Shown: in pieces, positions 47,201 through 55,146 of the stretch
Layout of the letters: each line of letters opens with the position of its first letter
Numbering within the stretch: the stretch's first letter is position 1
Source: Klebsormidium nitens
Taxonomy: Eukaryota; Streptophyta; Klebsormidiophyceae; Klebsormidiales; Klebsormidiaceae
DNA length: 55,146 nt
Direction of reading: 5' to 3'
NCBI GenBank assembly: GCA_000708835.1
Contig: DF237532.1
Location: 1 to 55,146, forward strand
Position numbers and translations under genes: made by a program
The notes under the pieces: model-generated
What the model was told of the DNA's origin: nothing
Database searches by the model: none
What the model saw: only the letters and a program-made list of their open reading frames with translations

Positions 47201-50200
47201 CGACCTGAACCAGACTCTGCAACCAATGTAACCGAGCTGCGACTAGGTGGAAGTCTGATTGATGGTCGTTTCTGCTGTTCATTGGACGTTTGACCAGCTT
47301 CTAACCAACCCGCAACCAGCCATGGTCAAGAGCCAACAAGCCGGTGGCTCTGCGATTTGTGTTTCGCGTTCCGCCCTTGCTCGCGTGTGAACATCCGCTG
47401 TTTGCGGAAACTTTGAGAGGAGCAAGCTAAAGAGCTTCATCTGACGGCTGTTTGAGCGGATAGCGGCTCCACGGTTCATGGAAGAGCCTATTATTCTGGC
47501 TTTGCACGAGAAAGATGAAGTTTGTCGTCGAGCGACCACTTTCACCAGCAAAGATTCGTAAAGTCGTTTCTCATGATGGCACTTCCCGCAGTCTGCAGAT
47601 GCTGAGCGTGATGACACCGTGTGAATTGAACACCAGAGATTGTTTCGGATCTGATCCCCACTGCCTTCCAGTTTTACAATGACGGAAAAATTGTTGCGGA
47701 TTCCTTCTCCCAGATCATTCCATTACAATTTGAAAACCTCAAATTAACTAAACGCAAAAGCTGTCGTAACCTCACGGTGGACTTGTGAGATTGTCTCGAA
47801 TCCTCGTGCGTTGGACTACGGTGTTCAAAACTGAAAGGTTTGGTTTTGGGCTTTCTACAGATTCGGGTTCGTCAAGCTGGCCCTAGAAGCAAAGGCCGGA
47901 CTAGTCCCAATCTACTTCTTCAACGAGAACTCGGTAAGAATATAATCGCATAGACCTCTGGATTCTAGCAGTAAAGCGTCGGTCGGTGACGGGCTGGTTC
48001 GAGAGCTGGTTAGAAGCTGGTTAGAAGCTGGTCAAGTATTCAATAACCGACTCGGCGGGCGGTAGTCAGAGTTAACGCCGGATTGTTGTCCAGTAACCAA
48101 TGTTCGGAGGCTGTATTTACTAGTCCTAGCTGATTAGAAATAAAAACTTCTATGAATCAAATGTGAAGAAACTCCAAATTCAAAGTATAGCTGTTCAAGC
48201 CCGATTTGCTCTTGAATCTAGAACTCTGGGAAGCCGTGAAACGTTCCTTCCCCGTTCTTGACGCCTGTATGTCTGTCTGGTACCGAGACTGAGGGCTGGT
48301 TAAGCAGCGTGGTTAGCAGTAAAACCTACCTGTACATAACAAAGTTCTTTTTCTACATCTCTATCTGCTCTTGTCTCTCGATCTTTGGGAGGCCATGAAT
48401 GATCCCGTCTCCATTCTCTAAGTCCGCTTACCTCTCCTTACCCACTGCACCCTGGGCTGGTTAATTATGCGGCGCGGCTAGCAACACAACCATGACGACT
48501 CGAGAGTTCCGCTAACTTACTCATCTTTCAAGCACGAGATGCCGCTCTTCTTTCTGTGAGGCCGTGACCAGTTACGATTCGTATCACTAAAACCCGGGTA
48601 TCTGTACCGTACCAGACTTAGAGCTGGTTACTTCCAGGGTTAAAAAGCAAAACTGAGGGAACTTTCTTTCGAACTGCAGCTCTTCAAGCACGTACGATCC
48701 GCTGTGGTTTCTCAAGTTTTGGGAGGCCGCAAACCGCTTCGTCTCTATCGTGAAAACCCGGTTACCTTGCCCGTACCCACACTTGGAACGGGTTACATTC
48801 CTGGTTAAAATCAAACCCTACCTATAATAGTGAATCTCGTCTTTTGATTACAGCTATTCAAGCACGATCCGCTGTGGTTTCTGAAATTCTGGGAGGCGGC
48901 GAACCGTTACGTCCCCATCGGTGTGCCTCTGTTCCGCGGGATCTGGAACCTGCCCTTTCCATATCGCCGGTAAGCTCCCTATCAAACGCGGGGCCCGCTT
49001 ATGCTCCTGCTTATTGGACTATTCATCGCCCGTGCTACTAGTCACCGTTCTGAATCGCAGAAGAAGGGTGGGGCTGCTTTGATGTAGTCGTCAAGCGCCC
49101 TGTTCTCACCTTTCTCGTACCGGTGCTCAGCCCTCTGTGTATCTGAGGAAAAGGGGGCCCGCTTATATAGCCAGATCTGACCTCGCACCTGGCAGTCCGA
49201 CACTTTCGACAGCCTTGGCAGTCGCCCTCTTACGCGGGTTCCGGTGCTCGTGTATACAGCCACACTCTGCTCAATCTCGTCTTTCTTGGCCGCTTTGGAG
49301 GCCGTCTTTGTTACGGTTGGGAGAGTCTGGTCGTACTTGGCAATCCCACGTGGAAGAGATACTCCTAAAGCTTGACGCGTCAGGAGGCATTCATACTCGA
49401 CCTTCCAAGCGACCATTCGGCTTGGGTCTTGCGGAAAATGGTCGCCCTGCGAAAGGCCGTCTTGTGATTGCGAAATTGGGCGCTTCTCGCGTATTCAATT
49501 GGATCCACATTTCCCCCGAGTCAGGCACATCGCACATCGACAGGTTCACAGAAGACAGCGCTTCTGCCACGCGCCTTTTTTTCAATAAAGCTCCAGATTC
49601 GAAGAGGTTCGAAGAGACGAAACTAGCTTCAACTGCAGTACGTCTTCGAAGGATGGCCAATTTACTCGGCGCTAAGGAGTTGCAATATGATCGACACCTT
49701 CGCATTCTACTGTGTCCGTTTGAGCGATTCAGTTTGAGCTACTTCATTGAGACTTGCAGGGATCAGCTGAGGGGATCGGGGACTCTCCACCTTTCTATGA
49801 ACTCAAAATCAACAGCCTAAACGTCTGAAAAGTAAACTAGGTACGTGTTTTGAGTACCGTTCTCGTCGGGCACGTGTCGTGCAGGGATTTGCTGAAGGCG
49901 TTCGGCGAGCCCCTGTTTGAATAACTTGACTTGCTCCATCTCAAAAAGTGTCCTAATTTCTGACGGTTCGTGTCGGACGTGTGTCGTGCAGGGATCTGCT
50001 GGCGTTTGCGCCGGAGCCTCTTTGAAAATTTATGCAACTTTGAGAGCTAAGTTCTCTTTTAAAGATTCTCAAAGTTGTTTGGGCTCGACACATGTGGTGC
50101 AGGAATCTGCTGAAGCCATCCGGGAGCCTCTGTTTGGATGGACAAACCTATCTTTTGACAACTTCATTCTCTGGGATGCATCTCTGACCGTTCGTGAGGG

Positions 50201-50369
50201 ACACGTGTCATGCAGGGATCTGCTGATGGCGTTCGGGGAGCCACTGTTTGCTGAGGACGACGAGAGCGTGGAGGAGTTCCATGCTCGGTACACGGAAGCG
50301 GTCAAGCAGCTGTTTGACAAGTACGTGGGAATGTCTGCCGATCCAAAGCACAAGCTGGTAATCGTGTGA
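44292..50369 (+). CDS. DGAT2: Diacylglycerol O-acyltransferase type 2, 6 exons
   Basis: This ER-membrane enzyme transfers an acyl group from acyl-CoA to diacylglycerol, the last step of triacylglycerol synthesis. Exons: 44292-45021, 45778-45851, 47067-47146, 47861-47933, 48854-48969 and 50216-50369. Phases close and the total is 1227 nt (408 aa plus TGA). A hydrophobic hairpin region (about 98-157) precedes YVFGLHPHGR, with HPHG at about 198, then FFYVPIFR, GGVKEV (about 273), LKKR-FGFVKLALE, VPIYFFNENS and VPLFRGIW. The C-terminal helix EEFHARYTEAVKQLFDKY is typical. HPHG is the form in fungi, animals and many algae; land plants use EPHS. The N-terminus is long, so initiation at Met 23 (44358) or Met 27 (44370) is possible. 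The last-exon join is weaker in similarity than the rest. A monoacylglycerol acyltransferase of the same family is the main alternative. Confidence 0.9.
46605..47100 (+). repeat. Junction array of DGAT2 exon 3 acceptor
   Basis: The real exon 3 start (GCAG then GTTGCGGTAACCGTGGGCGG at 47067) is preceded in the intron by decayed copies. Their GTGGGCGG-type anchors are at 46955 (ACAG then GTTACGGAAGCCGTGGGCGG), 46740 (GCAG then GTTGCGATGCTTGTGGG) and 46625 (GAGTTGCGGTCACTCGGGCGG). Offsets are 124, 215 and 115 bp. Two of the copies keep an intact AG acceptor. Confidence 0.8.
48185..48910 (+). repeat. Junction array of DGAT2 exon 5 acceptor (five units, about 165 bp)
   Basis: Exon 5 starts at 48854 (CAG then CTATTCAAGCACGATCCGCT). 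Four decayed copies precede it, with TGGGAGGC-type anchors at 48227, 48386, 48555, 48720 and (real) 48890, giving spacings of 159, 169, 165 and 170 bp. The nearest copy (48680-48765) is the best preserved, has GCAG at the boundary and extends about 70 nt into exon sequence. Preservation tends to fall with distance. Confidence 0.88.
49860..50260 (+). repeat. Junction array of DGAT2 exon 6 acceptor (four units, about 110 bp)
   Basis: The real acceptor ends at 50215 (GTGTCATGCAG then GGATCTGCTGATGGCG). Copies with acceptors ending at 49884, 49991 and 50102 carry GGGATTTGCTGAAGGCG, GGGATCTGCTGGCGTTTG and GGAATCTGCTGAAGCC. Spacings are 107, 111 and 113 bp. All keep a GTGCAG acceptor, so all four are potential 3' splice sites. 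Confidence 0.9.
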
Positions 50370-50865
50370 CGCAGTCACGTAGCTCTACTTTGAGATGAAG
50401 AACGTACGTCGCTCAAGTTGTTTTGTGTTCAACTTGAAGTTCCACATCGAGAGTTAGTGGTGACCGTGAGCAAGAGCTTTCAAGAGATACGGGATGCATT
50501 TACGTTCAGTGATCAAATAGAAGTTCGATAGTAGAAGAGCACATGATTGAGGGCACACTGAATAAACGGATTCATCTATGTCCGATTTGTCAGAGCCTCC
50601 TAGCTCTAGTATCATGATGTAGGGAAGTACGTGCTCGAGCGGCAATCTGTATGAACCTCAGTGTAACCATGCATAGCAACAAAACGTACATAGACGTCAG
50701 ATGGTGAGATAGGCTCAGTGATCGAGCTGATCAAACTCGAGCTGATATATAGATCCCGTATAGATCATGCAAACGTAAGGAGGATTGCATCTATTCCATA
50801 CTAGCTATGTTGCAAGGCGGTCATATAGGTCCCAGCCGGGCCACTGTAGCGCGCGGGTTAGGATT
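50370..50865. other. 3' side of DGAT2; nothing else recognised
   Basis: This is expected to contain the DGAT2 3' UTR. No ORF or repeat of note was seen. Confidence 0.4.
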
Positions 50866-50970
50866 CGAGTAATTAAGGAGTTGAAGGCCAACGTCGCAGC
50901 AAGGATCGGGACGAGCAACTCTAGCTTGTGATCAAAGTCCTGGTTACTTTAATCGGCTCCGAACTCATTA
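50866..50970 (+). pseudogene. Relic of a 4CL-like gene 3' end
   Basis: The frame from 50872 reads IKELKANVAARIGTSNSSL and ends in TGA at 50929-50931. At the nucleotide level it matches the 3' end of the broken gene at about 42625-42700, including GTCGCAGCAAGGATC and the following CTGGTTA/CGTGGTTA and AACTCATT/GACTCATT words. No upstream exon accompanies it. It is a second, smaller fragment of the same family on the other side of DGAT2. Confidence 0.6.
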
Positions 50971-51720
50971 TTGAGGGCCTTAGCCTAGACACAAACATAA
51001 TTGTATTTCACGAGAAGCCTGTGGCCGCACTCAGTGGCTTAGTATATATGGCGTTATGAAAAAGGACCGTCATGTCTCACTGCATGCCTACAGCCACACA
51101 TGTCAATGGCCTCGCATGGGCATTAAAGAGGCGTGAGCCTTTTGACTTTATGAGCTTAGCTGCCAGCTAACCGGCCCACGTTGAGTTGATCGTGCTTAAT
51201 TACGGGGCCGGTCGGGCCAGCGCTAAAAAAATGCGTGATTGAACAACTAGCTATGAATATGAGTCTGGTTCGCTGGCTTGACCTCTGGCTGCAATTATTA
51301 TGCGCACTGGATAACGAGCTCGGCATAATTCACCGTTCATTGTACGTGGATGTAGGTATTACCACAGCCGCTCCTTTACGAGAGTTTTGGATACCATGTG
51401 CCAGACGACTCAATACTTGCATATCTGACTTCTACATGACACGCAAGATCGGCACCCACCTTGCAAGTTGCATACTCAGAACAATAGAAAGGTGACGTAC
51501 CGGAACTTTGGACGCGATCGCACTAGATTTTCTCGGACAATCTGATCCATACAGGACAGCTAAAGCTGACGGGCCGGAACTCGACAAACTTGAAAACGTC
51601 TACCGCTCGAGGACCCAAATCAGCCAGTCAAAGGGTCAATGGCCGCACTGACACAAAGACTAAATGACGTATTGTATGGAAAAACCACGGTAAATCGCAT
51701 GACCCCTCGTTAGGCCGCAC
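50971..51720. other. No gene recognised
   Basis: An AT-rich stretch between the 4CL-like relic and the stop codon of the tail-collar gene. An 86-codon plus ORF (51235-51495) shows no motif. Confidence 0.4.
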
Positions 51721-52619
51721 TTAAATGAATCCGGTCGTGGCGATGGCACATTGGATCACGAGGTACGGTTGCAAGTTCCCATGAGGTTGCGAGCCCCCGG
51801 CGACCGACCCAAGCGCTGTGCGATACAATTGCCCGTTGGAACTGACCCCCGGGCCATTGTCATCGTACGGTACGACGACCGCTTGTTGGCCCGGCGGGAG
51901 TGTGGTGTCAATATTCGCAGGGCTCTGGCCCGCAGTAAAGGTCGGAGGCAGGGGGCTGTCGAGGCCAACGCCGTGGGAGTGGCTTGGAAAATGGTTGACG
52001 CCCAGGCTCACCGTCTCGGATCCCAGAGTGTTGCCAAGCGCATCTGGAGTTGCAAAATTGGGAGTTTTGTAGAAAAGGGCAGATTTGCGACAAGGGAAGG
52101 AAGACCCCGTCGTCAACTTTGCCCTTTGCTTCGTGCAGCGCTTCCCATACGGTGCGCATGTCGATCGTAGTGGGTCCTTCTGAAGCGAGCCCACTCAGAG
52201 AGCTGAGCCTGTTTTTGACGATCTAGGCGAATACGGTCCTTGTATGACCACTAGATCCACGTACGGATTCAAAATTTCAGTGGAGCTAAGGAACTATGCA
52301 GCGAACCGGATCACAGACTCGTTGCTACCTACAACTTTGTCAAAGTTTCAACTCGGACTGCACAGAAGGCAACTAGCACAGGGAGCTGTCGCAGCTAACA
52401 AGGGTCGCTAACCTGCTTCTATCCAGACCCTCACAAGAGCAATCTGACTAGCGACCTAACCAGGTGTGTTTAGCTGTGAAAACCTCTTCCAAACTGCATC
52501 GAGCCTGGTATTGACCTCGAAGATAGGGCTGGAAGTGATTGAGCTGATTTTACTCACAGCCTCCTGCACCTCCATTGTGCTCAATCGTACGGCCGCGCAT
52601 GTCTGGAACGGCGAAAGTA
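51721..52619 (-). CDS. Phage tail-collar-domain protein, two 3' exons (5' part unresolved)
   Basis: Minus exons 52619-52558 and 52043-51721 join across a 514-nt intron (GTGAGTAA donor, TTTTGCAACTCCAG acceptor) into a tail-collar C-terminal half. The order is FAVPDMRGRTI, a GGAGGY turn, LGSETVSLGVNHFPSHSHGV, a Pro/Gly-rich loop (GQSPANIDTTLPPGQQAVVV) and the closing GGSQPHGNLQPYLVIQCAI. The TAA stop is at 51721. In phages this domain forms the collar of short tail fibres; it also occurs in bacterial proteins. The join is supported by phase and by restoring a continuous domain. The expected upstream half, with a W/DG-type start of the domain, was not found, so the gene is partial here. A role outside phage is unknown. 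An intron inside the domain argues for a resident eukaryotic gene and not contamination. Confidence 0.75.
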
Positions 52620-53710
52620 CTGACGCCATTCCCGCCTTAGGCAATAAGGATCAAGGGGTTAGCGTCCTCTGTTAATAACACTGGTCATGCATCGTGCAGT
52701 CTTACAAAGACCACTCTTGCCGCTTTTATACGCATTTTCTGAAGCGCAGGAGACACTGCCAAGAAGGTCGCGTTCTAGCTTTGCTGCTGACGCATGTGCC
52801 AGCTCCGAGGCCTCATGTAAACTAGTTTTTGATTAAGCTGCCTGTGACCAGACTTGTCAAGGTGCCTGCAGCATTTTGGCATATCTGTGACCGGATTGGG
52901 TTACACTTAGGTTAGTGTGCGATGCGTTCATCTTTGCTGAGAAACGTATTGCATGTGCAAAGCACTTGAAAGATGCCCCAGTCCCTCAAGGCTCTGATCG
53001 AATTTGCTCCTTCCAACATACAAACACTCCAAAGGGCGGTGTGCTGGCTGAAAGGTTATAAGCACCTGAGCGGAGCTTCAACAGGCCTCCTTTGATACCG
53101 TCGTGTGATCGTTCTGACTCAGATCAAAGTGGATGCAAGAAAGGTTTAGCCAAACCGCAGCGCACAACCTCACATAAGCCATTCAGCCTTAACAGGTGAC
53201 GCCCCCCTGGGTAGAGGAACTCCACTCAATAGAGTTAAGATAACGCTCGTGTAGCAAATACAGGAAATAGGTCACCATATTGTGTGCCGATAAGTCGAAA
53301 CAAATCTCCATACTCGGCAATGCTCAGCAAGCGCCCATCGAGAGGGGCGAATCCGCGTGGCGTAAAGGGGAAGGCGAAGCAACATACCTCCCCAATGTAC
53401 GGGTTTTCTCCACCTGTGATTGCGGGCTGGGTTTGTTACACTGATTTACGTTGTTGACAGGCGGTTACAATGTGTCAAGGAGGTTGAAGGTCTTGCGGAT
53501 TGTTACGAGCTTGTGCGACCATCGGTTTGCTAGGGACCATGTACGAAGACGTACTGATGTGAAGTAAGGCCTTGTTGAATGAGACATCATGAAGATCTTG
53601 CAAGTCCCGTGAAACAAAGGATCTCAACATTTGACCACCGTATATAACACTCGGAACTTCATCAGCAATATAGGAAGGTCAGCCGGTTCTTTCACGCTGT
53701 GAAGGTCCAT
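52620..53710. other. Probable 5' part of the tail-collar gene, exons not resolved
   Basis: A phase-2 exon must precede 52619 if the gene is intact. I could not identify it. No long ORF and no repeat were seen here. Confidence 0.35.
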
Positions 53711-54052
53711 CTACTCTTTCATGCTGACGGGGTCGCTCAAAGTGGCTTGTCTAATGTTGATGACAGTCTGTTTAAGCACCTTGTTCGGGGCCGTGCAGTT
53801 GAAATCAACGGTCTCCTTCTCAAAGATGCCTTTGCAATTGCAAGCCACCTGGTGAGCCTTGGCTCCCAAAGCACTGATCTCTAAGAAGCTGGCCACACCG
53901 TCAGTCAAAAGACCCAAGCACGCGTCAGATGGAGCCTCACATTCAGCTCCAACCAGCATCTTTTCTGGTGAGAAGACCCCCAGGCCGAGCAGCGTAGCAC
54001 ATATGAGTCTCCTCCACACTTTCCAGCTGGGGGGCCCAATGTAACAGGCCAT
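53711..54052 (-). CDS. Secreted Cys-containing ORF, possible first exon of the tail-collar gene
   Basis: A 113-codon minus ORF starts MACYIGPPSWKVWRR. It continues with a hydrophobic core (LICATLLGLGVF), so it looks like a signal peptide. The mature part has Cys at spaced positions (ECEAPSDACLGLL, ACNCKGIF, DFNC). Its last part may be intron: a GTGCTT donor-like site follows APNK at about 53783. It lies 1.1 kb upstream of, and on the same strand as, the collar exons, so it could be their first exon and would make the product extracellular. No family is recognised. It could also be a separate small secreted protein or chance. Confidence 0.4.
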   Translation of the reverse strand: MACYIGPPSWKVWRRLICATLLGLGVFSPEKMLVGAECEAPSDACLGLLTDGVASFLEISALGAKAHQVACNCKGIFEKETVDFNCTAPNKVLKQTVINIRQATLSDPVSMKE

Positions 54053-55146
54053 TTTGTAGTCTGCTGCTTTTGCCTATATCACGTATTGCGCCACAAGCTC
54101 AAACTATTGGTCTGCTTTGAAATAGCTGCTGGGAATGGATCTTTTTGACGAAGTGCTGCTTCCAAAGACTCCTGCCACACCCAGAAAAGCGGGCCCTGAG
54201 AAAAGCATCAAAGATGGGTGGGCCTTCCCTAAGACTGTGTGGTGGACCCTATGGAGGTGATGATGGAGAGAAGCCAGCTGGGTGGCTCCGAAACTCAGAC
54301 GCTGGACCTATTAATCAAGAGCATCATTGATGCAGCAGGATGCACACCCACACACAGCAGCTAATCAATAGTGACCGGCACATAACCACATTGCTTAAGC
54401 AGGAGACAGGCCGGCAGTTCCGCGGCACCTGGACTTCACAGCGTCGTTGGCGCGACGGGCTGGGTGCAGAGTAGCTATGAAAACGGAGGAAACTTGGTTG
54501 TCCGATGCCTACTACTGCCTAGATGTTGCAACAGCTTGTAAGCAGCCGCCGCTTCCTTCAGTGCCTTCAGCTTCAGCGGCAATGTGATGTCCAAGCAGAA
54601 GCGCTTTCATGCAAAAATGCACGCACAACGTGAATGCCTGTGGCGATGAGAAGATGATGGCGCCAGGCTGCCCTCAAGTTCCTTGTGTGCACGAGCTCCC
54701 AACTCCGGACTCGCGGCCGCGGCGACCCTCCTCGAGAATCAAATTTGGTCCCGGTACTCAATAGGTACCGATGTCAACAGCGTACAGAGTCAGCGCGTAC
54801 ACACAGTAGTAAGTACCGTACCGAAGGTACCGTACGAAAATACCGGTACTGTTATAAAAATCATACGGATTTTGTGCCTGACAGCCCACAAGTTGGCCAC
54901 AGCTGTACAGCCGCCAGCGAGTACAAACCGAGGGCGGCGGGACGCCGCGGGAGAGCGGCAGGGCCAGAACAGTCTGCCACATGTGGGTTGGTTTAACCGG
55001 TACGCAACGTGTGCGTGGACAGTACAGCGAGGACTCGCCGAGGAGGCAGGACGGTACCTGAGCTGGTATGCCGTCCGTACGCCGCTTTGTTGACGGTACA
55101 TAATCAGTCATTGTGGGAGAGGTAGCTACAGGCGCAGAGGCGCAGA
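54053..55146. repeat. GTACC/GTACG-rich edge region
   Basis: From about 54745 to 55095 the words GGTACC, GTACCG, CCGGTAC and CGGTAC recur many times on both strands (for example 54812-54845 and 55048-55090), giving an irregular inverted-repeat look. It may be the end of a repeat or transposable element cut by the window edge. No gene was recognised in 54053-54744. Confidence 0.45.

Noticed and set aside
52456-52644. Minus ORF MPKAGMASV... as a coiled-coil exon of the tail-collar gene
   Set aside because: A different frame of the same DNA encodes FAVPDMRGRTI, the expected collar motif, with a strong donor in phase with the next exon.
1-55146. tRNA and rRNA genes
   Set aside because: A by-eye search for B-box-like GGTTCRANYCC words and rRNA core words found none with a matching cloverleaf. 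tRNAscan-SE would be decisive.

Overview
The window looks like nuclear DNA of a green-lineage eukaryote, probably a streptophyte or other green alga. This is an inference. Genes are sparse, about four intact loci in 55 kb, and are split by many spliceosomal introns of roughly 0.2 to 1.2 kb with GT...AG ends. The products have plant-type relatives: an oligopeptide transporter, a 4-coumarate-CoA-ligase-like enzyme, a plastid-targeted FHA protein and DGAT2. The DGAT2 carries the HPHG form of its active-site motif, not the EPHS form of land plants. I saw no bacterial operon, rRNA, tRNA or CRISPR. Exon joins were worked out by hand from splice signals, reading frame and family knowledge. For the three large genes every phase closes and the total length is divisible by three.

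Layout. 1-5.8 kb: one helical minus-strand ORF (1478-2104) and the first copy of a 2-kb dispersed repeat (2760-4790). 5.8-14.1 kb, minus: an 11-exon OPT transporter of 804 residues. 14.1-26.2 kb: a repeat-rich interval with a foldback MITE-like element, a 16-bp tandem repeat, a decayed ORF, the second copy of the 2-kb repeat and GGACGG-rich DNA. 26.2-38.5 kb, minus: a 12-exon plastid-targeted FHA protein of about 861 residues whose middle is built from tandemly duplicated phase-2/phase-2 exons. 39.6-42.7 kb, plus: a broken 4CL-like acyl-activating enzyme. 44.3-50.4 kb, plus: a 6-exon DGAT2 of about 408 residues. At 50.9 kb lies a second, smaller relic of a 4CL-like 3' end. 51.7-52.6 kb, minus: an intron-split phage-tail-collar domain, possibly linked to a signal-peptide exon near 54 kb.

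The most striking feature is shared by all three large genes. Exon-intron boundaries have been copied in tandem into the neighbouring intron, giving arrays of 2 to 5 decayed junctions, most with decoy 3' splice sites. This affects OPT exons 1, 3 and 11, FHA exons 5 to 10, and DGAT2 exons 3, 5 and 6. In the FHA gene the same kind of process has amplified whole exon-plus-intron units. The window therefore appears to record a process of intron growth and exon multiplication by local tandem duplication. I do not know it as a named phenomenon, though tandem duplication has been proposed as a route to new introns.

The genes do not form a pathway. DGAT2 and the 4CL-like relics are both acyl-handling families and lie side by side, but the sequence shows no functional link.
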